A DNA stretch of 64,000 bases from Paenibacillus sp. JNUCC-31 (GCF_014844075.1 NZ_CP062165.1:1674001-1738000), one strand, 5' to 3'; shown: positions 1 to 9,973, counted from the first letter of the stretch. Numbers and translations: made by a program. Notes: generated by a model from the letters alone, not told the origin.

Positions 1-1
1 C

Positions 2-655
2 ATTGAAGGACACATTTCCCTGTTGAACCGTTGGGGCAAGCATGACCCGGACGTCTTGAATGAGTCCCTGGATGTCTCGGCCGAGGAACTTAAACGGTTG
101 AAAACCATTGTGAATGAACTGTTAATGCTCAGCCAATCCGAGTCCGGGCACATTGCAGTAGACACTGCGGTCGATCTTCGCCAGACTGTCCAGCATGCGC
201 TCACCAACGTTGTGCAGTTGCACCCGGCCGCTGCCTTTGACATTGATCTGGAGCACCTATCCGGTATTGAAGTGGAGATCCTTCCTCAACATCTGGAGCA
301 GATTCTGCGGATTTTGGTTGATAATGCCGTTAAATATTCACCGCTGACCAAAGAGATTCAGGTCTGCGGAACGCGACGTGACAACGATATCTGTATTCAG
401 GTTGCCGATAAAGGCATGGGGATTCCAAGAGAAGACTTGCCTTTTGTTTTTGATCGTTTCTACCGTGTCGATAAAACCCGCAGCCGTGAACAAGGCGGTA
501 CTGGCCTGGGACTCGCCATTGCGGAACGTCTCGTCAAACGGTACAACGGAAAGATATTCATCGATAGCCGGGAAGATGAAGGAACTACCGTGACCATTCT
601 GCTTCCCGCATACCTGCCTTCTGAAAGACGGCAAACCGAAACTGCTCATGCATAA
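2..655 (+). CDS. Sensor histidine kinase, C-terminal part (truncated by window edge)
   Basis: The reading frame is open from base 2, so the gene starts upstream of the window; the TTG at 23 is only an internal codon. The first visible residues (IEGHISLLNRWGKHDP) are the segment that normally follows the phospho-accepting His in a HisKA domain; the His itself is outside. Then come a second dimerisation helix and a complete HATPase_c domain: N box DNAVKYS, G1 box DKGMGIP, F box FDRFYRVD and G2 box GGTGLGLAI. This is a two-component kinase that autophosphorylates and passes phosphate to a response regulator. The partner would lie upstream and is not visible, so the signal cannot be inferred. Confidence 0.93.
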   Translation: MEGHISLLNRWGKHDPDVLNESLDVSAEELKRLKTIVNELLMLSQSESGHIAVDTAVDLRQTVQHALTNVVQLHPAAAFDIDLEHLSGIEVEILPQHLEQILRILVDNAVKYSPLTKEIQVCGTRRDNDICIQVADKGMGIPREDLPFVFDRFYRVDKTRSREQGGTGLGLAIAERLVKRYNGKIFIDSREDEGTTVTILLPAYLPSERRQTETAHA

Positions 656-681
656 GAGGGCTGTCAAACAGCCCTCTTATG
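651..681 (+). terminator. Hairpin at the end of the kinase gene
   Basis: A perfect inverted repeat with 13-base arms (CATAAGAGGGCTG / CAGCCCTCTTATG) and a 5-base loop begins at the kinase stop codon. No T tract follows, so it may be a weak terminator or an mRNA-stabilising hairpin between convergent genes. Confidence 0.6.
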
Positions 682-747
682 CACCACACTCCAGCATGGA
701 ATCCTGATTCTGGAACAGCTGATCTGAAGCATCGGATGAACAGCATT

Positions 748-1323
748 TTATTTGCTTTTTTTTGAATGGGATGCATTGGCCTGTGAATGGATGACCAGCG
801 CTGGAAGTTTCAACCAGATGAAGATCTGTCTGACTCCCCACGCACTTCCCACACCAAGGAGTGCTCCGGCAGCTACATCCGAAGGATAGTGTACGCCAGA
901 CCATACTCGGGCAAATGCAATACAAGCGGCAACGAAAACCCAACCCCATCGGTACCTGACGTGACCCAGCCAAAAGGCAGTGGCACATGCAAATGCAACC
1001 GTCGCATGATCACTTGGAAAGGAAGCATCCGCACTATGGCTGATTAATTGAATGACCGAATGAGTCACAAATGGGCGATCTCTGTACAGCAAGTGACCTA
1101 TAATAAAACTGGCGGCGGTACCGGCACATGCTGCCAGAATGGCTTGCAGTGACATCAGGAGGTTTCTACGATTCTTCGATACCCCATACGCAAATATGCC
1201 CACCGGGAACATAAAAATCGCAAATTTCGCAAAGAATATCATGATGCCATTCAAGTATGTGAGCTGTCCCGACTGCAAGTTAATCCAGTGAAAAAGCTGG
1301 TAATCTATTAATATGAAAGACAT
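748..1323 (-). CDS. bcrC: Undecaprenyl-diphosphatase, BcrC-type PAP2 family
   Basis: This 191-residue membrane protein carries the three PAP2 phosphatase motifs: LLYRDRPF, FPSDHATVAFA and ARVWSGVHYPSD, the last with the catalytic His. The SDH variant in motif 2 and the overall length fit the BcrC group, which dephosphorylates undecaprenyl diphosphate outside the membrane and confers bacitracin resistance. About five hydrophobic segments are visible. An in-frame ATG lies 105 bases upstream, but the ATG at 1323 follows a purine-rich AAAAGGGGATTGCC site and gives the usual family length. It is divergent from a second PAP2 gene that starts 126 bases away. Substrate is inferred from family. Confidence 0.85.
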   Translation of the reverse strand: MSFILIDYQLFHWINLQSGQLTYLNGIMIFFAKFAIFMFPVGIFAYGVSKNRRNLLMSLQAILAACAGTAASFIIGHLLYRDRPFVTHSVIQLISHSADASFPSDHATVAFACATAFWLGHVRYRWGWVFVAACIAFARVWSGVHYPSDVAAGALLGVGSAWGVRQIFIWLKLPALVIHSQANASHSKKSK

Positions 1324-1449
1324 AGGCAATCCCCTTTTCCCATTTTTAAAGAACCTGCATTTGATCATAGCCCTCTTTTCTGGGAACAGCTTTAAGGGGG
1401 GATTAGAGAACGATAAGAAAAAAGACACCCTGGAGGAACATAACTACGG

Positions 1450-2115
1450 ATGCAAAATTTAAAAAAGAACATTTCCATCCCACTGCTCGCCGCAGCACTG
1501 AGCCTTGCTGTATTTGCAATCATTGCCCTGTCCATCAGCGATAACCAGATCCATCAATTTGACGATTCTCTGATTGCGTGGATTCAGGGCATGGAATCCC
1601 CCAGCATGACCCGGTCAATGGAGTTCTTTACCTGGATTGGCAGCGGCTTGCCCGTCATCGGTATTACAATCATTTCAATGATCGTGTTGTATGTCTTTTT
1701 GAGGCACCGACGGGAGCTTCTGTTTCTGGGCTGTGTCATCGCAGGTTCAGCGATACTGAACACCCTGCTGAAGCTCGTGTTTCAACGTGCGCGACCAACC
1801 ATTCACCGTATCATTGAAGTAACCGGATACAGCTTCCCCAGCGGACACTCCATGGCAGCGTTCAGCCTGTACGGGGGACTGGCTTTTCTGATCTGGAAGC
1901 ATATACCTACAGCAGCCGGACGTGTACTGATGATTATCGTGAGTGCAGGCTTCATACTGACGATTGGCATGAGCCGCATTTATTTGGGCGTGCATTATCC
2001 CAGTGATGTAGTCGGAGGTTACTTTTTAAGTGGATGTTGGCTTGCCACATGCATATGGTTCTACCAGCGCTATTTGGAACGAATCTCCCTGCTGCAGTCC
2101 AGGAAGCTGGCCTAG
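1450..2115 (+). CDS. PAP2 family phosphatase, membrane protein
   Basis: The 221-residue protein has an N-terminal membrane segment (about residues 8-28), more hydrophobic helices, and PAP2 motifs KLVFQRARP, YSFPSGHSMAAFS and GMSRIYLGVHYPSD. Such proteins remove phosphate from lipid phosphates such as undecaprenyl diphosphate or phosphatidylglycerophosphate. The canonical SGH motif separates it from the neighbouring BcrC-type protein. The start follows a GGAGG site (1432-1436). Two PAP2 genes back to back may give overlapping control of lipid-carrier recycling, but the actual substrate cannot be read from the sequence. Confidence 0.88.
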   Translation: MQNLKKNISIPLLAAALSLAVFAIIALSISDNQIHQFDDSLIAWIQGMESPSMTRSMEFFTWIGSGLPVIGITIISMIVLYVFLRHRRELLFLGCVIAGSAILNTLLKLVFQRARPTIHRIIEVTGYSFPSGHSMAAFSLYGGLAFLIWKHIPTAAGRVLMIIVSAGFILTIGMSRIYLGVHYPSDVVGGYFLSGCWLATCIWFYQRYLERISLLQSRKLA

Positions 2116-2200
2116 ACCTTGTCTCTTTTCACAAGCACTTTTCAGGAGGTTTTACGCTAATCCGCCAGCGCACATCCTTGATTACACCCTTGTCGAATAC

Positions 2201-2241
2201 AAAGAACCTCATGGGCAATCCTGCACCCGTGAGGTTCTTTT
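2201..2241. terminator. Bidirectional terminator between convergent genes
   Basis: AAAGAACCTCATGGG pairs with CCCGTGAGGTTCTTTT around a short loop. T runs on one strand and A runs on the other suit termination of both the PAP2 gene and the GH1 gene. Confidence 0.8.
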
Positions 2242-2273
2242 ACGTCATTATGATTCCATTTTATCGTGGCAAC

Positions 2274-3710
<1,437 letters not shown>

Positions 3711-3734
3711 TCATTCCTCCTTATGATCTTCGTA

Positions 3735-3752
3735 ACACTGTACATCCAGTGT
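3735..3752. promoter_or_regulatory. Inverted repeat in the GH1/WYL divergent promoter
   Basis: ACACTG-6-CAGTGT lies between the two divergent start codons. It is a candidate operator for the WYL regulator. Confidence 0.4.
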
Positions 3753-3765
3753 ACCACCCATACCC

Positions 3766-3789
3766 TGACACCTACTGTCATGGTATAAT
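3766..3789 (+). promoter_or_regulatory. Extended -10 promoter overlapping a second dyad
   Basis: TGGTATAAT (3781-3789) is an extended -10 element. It directly follows the inverted repeat TGACA-5-TGTCA (3766-3780). The predicted transcript start falls at or within a base of the ATG at 3796, which has no ribosome binding site. Confidence 0.5.
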
Positions 3790-3795
3790 ATCGGC

Positions 3796-4737
3796 ATGGA
3801 AAATAACCGATTATTCAGAATGCTATTGCTGTTATTGGAGAAAAAGAAAGCTACCGCTCCCGAGCTCGCGCGTTTGTTCGAGATATCCGTGCGCACGGTG
3901 TACCGTGATATCGACAGACTGAGTGCAGCGGGTATTCCCGTATACACGACAACCGGAAAGCATGGCGGCATCCATCTCATGGACAACTTTGTCATGGACA
4001 AATCCTTGTTATCCGAGGATGATCAGAATGAAATTTTGCTTGGATTATATAGCGTCAGCGCCATCCCTCACCTTAACACTGCCCATATGCTCAAACGTTT
4101 AACCGCCCTGTTTGATCACAAGCTGGATTGGATCGAGTTCGATTTCTCACCCTGGGGCAGCATTCCACAGCAGGAGAGGGAACTGTTCAATCAGGTCAAG
4201 CAGGCGATCTTCACGAATCAATGGATTACGTTTCACTATGTCAATTCGGATGGAGAGAAGAGTGTTCCGACCGTTGAGCCGCTCAAACTTTTGTTCAAGA
4301 ACAGTACCTGGTATTTCAAGGGGTATATTCACGACGAGCACGACCGGAACGAATTTCAGACATTCAAAATGAAACGCATTACCCAGCTGAAATTTCTGCC
4401 GAGGGTTCCCCGAAACAATATGAACATCGGATTACCGGAAAATGAGACTCAAGTCGCTATCAATCAAATCGCTCTGGAACTGTCGTTCTCCTACGCTATT
4501 GCGTATAGGGTGTATGATTTTTTTGAACCCTCCCGCATTGAAAAAGAGCCCGATGGCAGGCTGCGCGTTGCCCTTGAACTGAATGAGGGAGAATGGCTGT
4601 ACTCCTTCCTGATGTCGTTCGGATCGGACCTGACCGTAGTCAAGCCTCCACACATTGGACAGGAACTGCTCAGACGACATATCAAAGCGGTAGAACATTT
4701 GCAACAGGTCGTTAACAATAGGTTGAAGAATGAATGA
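3796..4737 (+). CDS. HTH and WYL-domain transcriptional regulator (YafY type)
   Basis: Residues 1-60 form a DeoR-like winged helix (LARLFEISVRTVYRDIDRLSAAGIPVYTT). A central WYL domain follows, with WYFKGYIHDEHD in the characteristic strand, then a C-terminal WCX-like region. The length of 313 residues is normal. WYL proteins sense small ligands or nucleic acids. Its divergent position suggests control of the GH1 gene and of itself. The start is odd: no Shine-Dalgarno sequence precedes the ATG, and an extended -10 box ends only six bases upstream, so the mRNA may be leaderless. Confidence 0.85.
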   Translation: MENNRLFRMLLLLLEKKKATAPELARLFEISVRTVYRDIDRLSAAGIPVYTTTGKHGGIHLMDNFVMDKSLLSEDDQNEILLGLYSVSAIPHLNTAHMLKRLTALFDHKLDWIEFDFSPWGSIPQQERELFNQVKQAIFTNQWITFHYVNSDGEKSVPTVEPLKLLFKNSTWYFKGYIHDEHDRNEFQTFKMKRITQLKFLPRVPRNNMNIGLPENETQVAINQIALELSFSYAIAYRVYDFFEPSRIEKEPDGRLRVALELNEGEWLYSFLMSFGSDLTVVKPPHIGQELLRRHIKAVEHLQQVVNNRLKNE

Positions 4738-4809
4738 TATAATTGAGCTCTGATCATCTGTTGATTCTTTTGCTTGGCTATCGATCCATTTCCTGAAGGA
4801 GGTTTGTCC

Positions 4810-5625
4810 ATGCAAGACATTAGACGTAACAATGTGGAACGATTCAAGGGTTTCGGTACGTTATATGACCAGAACCGGCCTGCTGCGCCCACCGAGGTCG
4901 TGGATATTCTGACGAATTATTTGGGCAGCAAACCTCGCATGGTCGCAGATGTTGGCTGTGGTACCGGTTTATCCTCGTGGATTTGGCTGGATCAGGCAGA
5001 ACGAGTTATTGGTGTGGAACCGAGCGACGACATGAGAGCTGTTGCGGAGTCCAAATGGGAGGCGGCAGGCAAGCCGGACCATCTTCGCTTTGTGTCCGGG
5101 CTGTCTCATGAACTGGGACTGCCCGATGGCAGTGTGGATATTGTAACCTGCTCACAGTCGTTCCACTGGATGGAACCCGAGTCCACACTACGCGAGTTCG
5201 CGCGTGTACTTCGTCGGGGAGGCATTTTTGCCGCTTACGACTGTGACTGGCCCCCTGTGCTGGATTGGCAACTGGAGCAAGCGTATCTACAGCTGAATAC
5301 CGAAGCCGATCATCGAGCAGCCAGTCTGGCCCCCCATGAAAATCAGGCACATAAATGGAGTAAAGACGGACATTTGCAGCAGATTCAGCAATCCGGCTTA
5401 TTCCGTTATTCGCGTGAAATTGTGTTTCATCACCGGGAAACATTCGATGCAGACCGATACGTCAATCTGGCCCTGAGTCAAGGAGGATTGCAAACGGCGG
5501 TTAAGCTTGGAGCCACTGATCTGCTCGCGGCAGCAGACGAGTTCAGACATTTGGCTGCCCGCATATTTTCCGGTGAATCCAGAGAAGTTTTGTTCTCTTA
5601 TCGGATGCGACTTGGCATCGTCTGA
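4810..5625 (+). CDS. Class I SAM-dependent methyltransferase
   Basis: This 271-residue protein has SAM motif I VADVGCGTGLSSW (about residues 42-54), an acidic post-I residue in VIGVEPSDDM, and SQSFHWMEPESTLREFARVLRRGG typical of the UbiE-like Methyltransf_11 group. The start at 4810 was chosen because an AAGGAGG site precedes it; the frame stays open 36 bases further. The acceptor is unknown. It lies downstream of the WYL gene on the same strand, but 72 bases away with its own strong ribosome site. Confidence 0.8.
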   Translation: MQDIRRNNVERFKGFGTLYDQNRPAAPTEVVDILTNYLGSKPRMVADVGCGTGLSSWIWLDQAERVIGVEPSDDMRAVAESKWEAAGKPDHLRFVSGLSHELGLPDGSVDIVTCSQSFHWMEPESTLREFARVLRRGGIFAAYDCDWPPVLDWQLEQAYLQLNTEADHRAASLAPHENQAHKWSKDGHLQQIQQSGLFRYSREIVFHHRETFDADRYVNLALSQGGLQTAVKLGATDLLAAADEFRHLAARIFSGESREVLFSYRMRLGIV

Positions 5626-5670
5626 CCTCAAGCTAAGCTCATCCAGATTCCCCCTAAAATAAAATACACA

Positions 5671-5717
5671 AAAGAAACCTGCCCATCACTTGAATCGTGA
5701 TGGTACAGGTTTTTTGT
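5671..5717. terminator. Bidirectional terminator
   Basis: AACCTG-CCCATCAC pairs with GTGATGG-CAGGTT, flanked by A-rich and TTTTTT runs. It separates the methyltransferase gene from the convergent gene ending at 5728. Confidence 0.8.
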
Positions 5718-5727
5718 TCAAACAGCA

Positions 5728-6522
5728 TCAGGATGAGAACAAATTGCTTAGTTGTTCTTCCTGTACACTCAGTGCCAGCATCAACTTTGACGGGTCCTGC
5801 TTCGAATAGATCACGTTAATAATATGACCTTGCTGAACCTGAGGTAGGACAGATGGATAAATTTCCTTCGGTATCGTCACCTTAAACGTCTCTCCATTTG
5901 ACTTCGTTACACTAAGCGTTAGCTGAAGTTTTATTTTGCCATTACCTCCGCTTCCAAGTGGAGTAACATCCAAAATTTTGGCCATCGCTTTCTCGCCCGT
6001 TCGTGCAATATCCATCATCTCAGGTGCCACGCCATGCTGCACCATCTTCTCATTCAGCAATTGCTGTATATCTTCCTGCGATAGCCTCCCCTTCAGATCA
6101 AGCCCTACCTTGTGTTCATCCTTCACAGAGACCACTAAGGGAATTAAGCTGCCCGGCTGGAACTGAGCCATAGACGTTAACGGTATAATGGTTCTTAACT
6201 CGGTATCGTATTTCTCCCGTCCTTTGCGGGAAACGGTCAGAGCCAATCGAACTTCCGGCTGCTCATTAATATACGTTCCCGTCTGCTGGACGCTCTTAAT
6301 GACACCAACCGCTGGTAAACCTGATTTCACCCGTCCTACGCCAAAGATATTACCCAAAATGGAGGGGATAAAGATCAGCCCAAATCCGGCAAAAATGGCC
6401 GGTGTATACCACCATGCCTGCATAATGATAAAAGGATCATTCCACAGCTGCTGTGCCAGAAACGGGGAGAACCCTACCCCAAATACAGTCAATACGCCAA
6501 TGAATCTCAGGAATCCTACCAT
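5728..6522 (-). CDS. Conserved membrane protein with two repeated beta-rich modules, function unknown
   Basis: I do not recognise a named family. From the ATG at 6522 the protein has 264 residues: two N-terminal hydrophobic helices (about 4-22 and 35-57), then two similar modules, about residues 78-150 (GVIKSVQQTGTYINEQPEVRLALTVS) and about 182-258 (AKILDVTPLG..GKIKLQLTLSVT). Each ends with a conserved V-x-P/Y-x-K/D pattern. The same module appears in the gene 86 bases upstream (6609-7025), so the two are probably one operon. The start was chosen over the ATG at 6567 because only 6522 has a purine-rich site. Confidence 0.6.
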   Translation of the reverse strand: MVGFLRFIGVLTVFGVGFSPFLAQQLWNDPFIIMQAWWYTPAIFAGFGLIFIPSILGNIFGVGRVKSGLPAVGVIKSVQQTGTYINEQPEVRLALTVSRKGREKYDTELRTIIPLTSMAQFQPGSLIPLVVSVKDEHKVGLDLKGRLSQEDIQQLLNEKMVQHGVAPEMMDIARTGEKAMAKILDVTPLGSGGNGKIKLQLTLSVTKSNGETFKVTIPKEIYPSVLPQVQQGHIINVIYSKQDPSKLMLALSVQEEQLSNLFSS

Positions 6523-6608
6523 ATCCCCCACCCTCTCTATCTCTCTTTTACACGTTGTTAATTGCATTATTGAACTAGTAGACTACCCTCTCGTAACCCG
6601 AGCACCTT

Positions 6609-7025
6609 CTAGACGGATAACAGTCCCATATAGATCAGCTCAGAGGGATTCGCTGGATTTTGGCCCAATCCTACCCGATCTCCCACGCGTGGAATCTGCA
6701 TCTTGGACACCAGAGTCTCCAGTGTTCGCTGATACTGATTGCCGTTTGTCTCTGTCACATCCAGAACAAGCACAACAATCGGATCAAAATTGATCAATTT
6801 ACCTGTATCCGTAATCGTGAGCACCGTGGCAGTTGCAGTTAATGGAAGAGCACCACTTGCTGCCAGTTGCGCCTGCTTCGCTGAATCCAGACTCTGATTG
6901 ATGGCCTCCCGGTGTTCCTTCGATACAAAACCTTTCATCATCATGCCGGTGAGTCCTTTATTCATCATTTTATCCGCTTTGGCAATCGCATCTTCCTGCT
7001 TGTTCTTTTTACCAAACCATCCCAT
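6609..7025 (-). CDS. Small conserved protein sharing the module of its neighbour, function unknown
   Basis: This 138-residue protein starts MGWFGKKNKQEDAIAKADKMMNKG, a charged amphipathic segment. About residues 63-138 (TATVLTITDTGKLINFDPIVVLVLDVTETNGNQYQ and GDRVGLGQNPANPSELIYMG) resemble the two modules of the downstream protein. It has no signal peptide or membrane helix. The ATG at 7025 has GAGGTG upstream; a longer frame to 7169 has no ribosome site. It is probably co-transcribed with the membrane protein and may act on the same partner; the role is unknown. Confidence 0.6.
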   Translation of the reverse strand: MGWFGKKNKQEDAIAKADKMMNKGLTGMMMKGFVSKEHREAINQSLDSAKQAQLAASGALPLTATATVLTITDTGKLINFDPIVVLVLDVTETNGNQYQRTLETLVSKMQIPRVGDRVGLGQNPANPSELIYMGLLSV

Positions 7026-7183
7026 TGTGAACACCTCATTTGTTTTATTGTTGGTTATAGTTAAATTATAATCACGAGGGCTTGTCCTTGAATACCCTTC
7101 TGGCCGCATACAAAAGAAACGAAAAATTCGGCAAATGAAACACAGAATGATCGTCTCTTTTGTATACATTGGAGTTAATTCCG

Positions 7184-7210
7184 CAAAAAAAGAGCCGCTA
7201 CACGGCTCTT
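7184..7210 (-). terminator. Terminator of the HTH-TPR regulator
   Basis: On the minus strand AAGAGCCG-5-CGGCTCTT is followed by a run of seven T. Confidence 0.8.
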
Positions 7211-7227
7211 GAATGAAGGATCAGCAA

Positions 7228-7302
7228 CTATATTTTGTGCCAGATCCGTTGTTGACGTACAAAACCCACCCTGAAAATGGCCTTTTCAAGCTGATTTTCC
7301 AT
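7228..7302 (-). CDS. 24-codon micro-ORF abutting the regulator stop codon (tentative)
   Basis: The regulator's TAA is directly followed by ATG, opening MENQLEKAIFRVGFVRQQRI and four more codons before TAG, all upstream of the terminator. RRNPP-type regulators often have a short peptide gene immediately downstream. This peptide, however, has no obvious secretion signal and no separate ribosome site, so it may be chance. Confidence 0.25.
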   Translation of the reverse strand: MENQLEKAIFRVGFVRQQRIWHKI

Positions 7303-8583
7303 TTATTTTTTGCGTAACAGATAAACCAGCTTCCGATAGTACATGGCAGCTTCCTTATATTTACGCTGATCCTCAGACACCACGGCCATTCCCTCATATA
7401 ACGGTTCAAGCCGCATGAAATGCTGTACGGACTCAAAGTAAGGCAGACATGCAAGTGCACGCTCCATAAACACTTCGCGATCTCCATGCGCTAGAGCCAG
7501 ATGACTCTGGTAGAACGTTCCGCTCATCTGCTGATCCTGGGTCATTGCACATTTCAATAGTTGATCCACACTCTGCGCAAGTACACCCCAATTCTTCCGT
7601 GCCAGTGCCACTTCACACCGATACACACTCACTAACGGCTTCATGGCCTGCTGGGTTTCTTCGAGTTCCTGCTGCAAAAGGGATTCGAATCGCTCGATCT
7701 CCGACTGCGCCTGATCCAGCTCCCCCGTCATGGTTAACATGACAATTCGATTATTCGCAATGGCAGTGACCAGATCTCCCTGATTCCCGGCATACACCAG
7801 ATTCGCCTCCGCCATCGTCAATGCCGAGAGCGCCTCCTGTACCAGTCCCATCGCAAAGCAATATCCGCTGTACGCCACATATAAGCCGGACAACCGATGA
7901 AACAGCCGCTGATCATAGACATGTCTCATGGTGAGATCGAACACCTGCTTGGCATCTTCGTACTGTTTGACTTGAATGTAGGCTTCCATCTTGATATTTT
8001 GCACAGACAGCCAGAATTCACTACCAGGAAGGGCCAATTCACTGAGCCTCGTTGCGTGCGTTAACACATCCACATAGGCAAGCTTGGAACGATAGTATTG
8101 CACTTTGTAATATAATAACGCCTTCGCTAACGGACGCGGCAGATCAACATCGTCAGGACGGCCGTATTTCTCCAAATAAAAATTCAAATAGGATGTATGT
8201 ATATATTCATAAGCTGCTGCATCATTTAATTGCTGATAATAGACCGCCTTCATCAAGGCCGTGGTCAGCTCTACTGTCAGCGAATCATCCCGATCCTCCA
8301 GCCCGTGCACGATATCTTCCGATATAGCGGAAGCCGGAACTGACATTTGTTCAAAGATGGCTTCAGCCCGTTCCAATGTTTCATCATCCTGCGCTGAAGC
8401 ATTCACCAAATAGGCTGGTTTAACGCCCAGCCGTTCAGCAATAGCTGCAGCCAAGTCTTCAGGGAGTGGATAACGATCCGCCAGAATATTGGCAAAGTGA
8501 GCCTGCGTGACCAGACCTTCTACAAGGTCTTTACGGGAGATTTGTTTTCTTTTGCTCAGAAATTCAATCCGTTCCTTCAGCAT
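7303..8583 (-). CDS. XRE-family regulator with TPR-like helical repeats (RRNPP-like)
   Basis: Residues 1-65 form an XRE-type helix-turn-helix (MLKERIEFLSKRKQISRKDL to AAAIAERLGVKPAYLV). The remaining ~360 residues are all-helical with TPR-like repeats, as in NprR/PlcR/Rap-type peptide-sensing regulators; 426 residues is typical. Such proteins bind DNA under control of a short signalling peptide. That it responds to a peptide is inferred from architecture only. AAAGGA precedes the ATG. It is divergent from fabV, with a 19-base perfect dyad at 8677-8695 between them. Confidence 0.72.
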   Translation of the reverse strand: MLKERIEFLSKRKQISRKDLVEGLVTQAHFANILADRYPLPEDLAAAIAERLGVKPAYLVNASAQDDETLERAEAIFEQMSVPASAISEDIVHGLEDRDDSLTVELTTALMKAVYYQQLNDAAAYEYIHTSYLNFYLEKYGRPDDVDLPRPLAKALLYYKVQYYRSKLAYVDVLTHATRLSELALPGSEFWLSVQNIKMEAYIQVKQYEDAKQVFDLTMRHVYDQRLFHRLSGLYVAYSGYCFAMGLVQEALSALTMAEANLVYAGNQGDLVTAIANNRIVMLTMTGELDQAQSEIERFESLLQQELEETQQAMKPLVSVYRCEVALARKNWGVLAQSVDQLLKCAMTQDQQMSGTFYQSHLALAHGDREVFMERALACLPYFESVQHFMRLEPLYEGMAVVSEDQRKYKEAAMYYRKLVYLLRKK

Positions 8584-8676
8584 GGCTCGTATTCCTTTCG
8601 TTTCAATCCTTAGAATCTTCTATATAATATCATCCCGGAAGAGAAGCTGGAATACCTGGATGTAGGCCATATCCAT

Positions 8677-8695
8677 CGAAACGGTTTCCGTTTCG
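8677..8695. promoter_or_regulatory. Perfect inverted repeat between the HTH-TPR regulator and fabV
   Basis: CGAAACGG-TTT-CCGTTTCG has 8-base perfect arms. Its size and position suit an operator for the divergent HTH regulator. Confidence 0.5.
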
Positions 8696-8782
8696 GGGGC
8701 AATTGTTTTACAATAAGGAGGTATGTACAGGAATATGATCCATTAATGATGACAAGAGTTGACTATGAAAGGATGCAAATGA

Positions 8783-9973
8783 ATGATTATTAAACCAAGA
8801 ACACGTGGTTTTATTTGTACGACTTCCCATCCTGTAGGCTGTGCTGCACAAGTACAGGAACAGATTGATTATGTGAGATCCCAGCCAAAGCTGGACGGAC
8901 CGCGTAACGTACTCGTTATCGGGGCCTCTACGGGATATGGACTCGCTTCGCGCGTCGTATCCGCATTTGGTGCCGGAGCCAACACCATCGGCATTTACCG
9001 CCCAAGCAGCTCTACAGAGAAACGTACGGCTTCAGCAGGCTGGTACAACTCTGCTGCATTTGAGAAAGCTGCGGAAGAAGCAGGACTGAAATCGTACAGC
9101 ATCACAGGTGATGCCTTTGCCAATGAAACAAGAGAAAAGGCCGTTGAACTGATTCGCAGTGAACTCGGTCAAGTCGATCTGGTCGTTTATAGCGTAGCCT
9201 CCGCACGCCGTACCGACCCCAACACAGGTGAAGTATTCAACTCCGTGCTCAAACCGATTGGGCAATCGTACACGAACAAAACAGTCAATTTCCATACCGG
9301 AGAAGTGACGTCCGTTACGATTGATCCGGCATCCGATGAAGAAATCCGCCAGACGGTGGCTGTGATGGGCGGAGATGATTGGGAACTGTGGATGGATGCC
9401 TTGCAACAAGGTGGTGTACTCGCCGACAACGCAACAACCATTGCCTTTTCTTACATCGGTCCTGAACTTACGCATGCGATCTATCGTGATGGCTCCATCG
9501 GCCAGGCCAAAAACCATCTCGAAGCGACAGCACACAAGCTGAATGATCGCCTGAGTGCAACAGGTGGACGTGCTTACCTCACCGTAGCCAAAGCTCTGGT
9601 AACCCAATCGAGCTCTGCCATTCCTGTAGTGCCGCTGTATATCTCTGCATTGTACAAAGTCATGAAGGAAAAAGGCTTGCACGAGGGCTGCGTGGAGCAG
9701 TTACAACGCTTGTTTGCTGAACGCCTGTATGCGGGAGGAGAAGTTCCAACCGATGAAGCAGGGCGCATTCGTATCGATGATTGGGAGATGAGAGCAGACG
9801 TTCAGGAAGAAGTGGCGAAGCTCTGGAGCGAGCTGACCACAGAGAACATCTACGATCTGTCCGATCTGGAAGGTTATCGCCGTGAATTCTTCCAGCTGTT
9901 TGGTTTCGAGACCGACGGCGTGGATTATGAAGCAGATGTTGATCCAAACGTTGAAGTACCGCACTTGCGTTAA
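8783..9973 (+). CDS. fabV: Trans-2-enoyl-ACP/CoA reductase (NADH), FabV
   Basis: The 396-residue protein matches FabV along its length: N-terminal MIIKPRTRGFICTTSHPVGC, Rossmann motif NVLVIGASTGYGLASR, and the catalytic Tyr-x8-Lys pattern AIYRDGSIGQAKNHLEATA near residue 235. FabV performs the last reduction of the fatty-acid elongation cycle and is naturally insensitive to triclosan. The start follows GAAAGGATG. The start overlaps a 15-codon ORF (8746-8793). The HTH-TPR regulator diverges from it, but control is not proven. Confidence 0.95.
   Translation: MIIKPRTRGFICTTSHPVGCAAQVQEQIDYVRSQPKLDGPRNVLVIGASTGYGLASRVVSAFGAGANTIGIYRPSSSTEKRTASAGWYNSAAFEKAAEEAGLKSYSITGDAFANETREKAVELIRSELGQVDLVVYSVASARRTDPNTGEVFNSVLKPIGQSYTNKTVNFHTGEVTSVTIDPASDEEIRQTVAVMGGDDWELWMDALQQGGVLADNATTIAFSYIGPELTHAIYRDGSIGQAKNHLEATAHKLNDRLSATGGRAYLTVAKALVTQSSSAIPVVPLYISALYKVMKEKGLHEGCVEQLQRLFAERLYAGGEVPTDEAGRIRIDDWEMRADVQEEVAKLWSELTTENIYDLSDLEGYRREFFQLFGFETDGVDYEADVDPNVEVPHLR

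Noticed and set aside
23..655. Treating the TTG at base 23 as the start of the kinase gene
   Set aside because: The frame is open to base 2 and upstream residues match the HisKA domain, so the gene is cut by the window edge.
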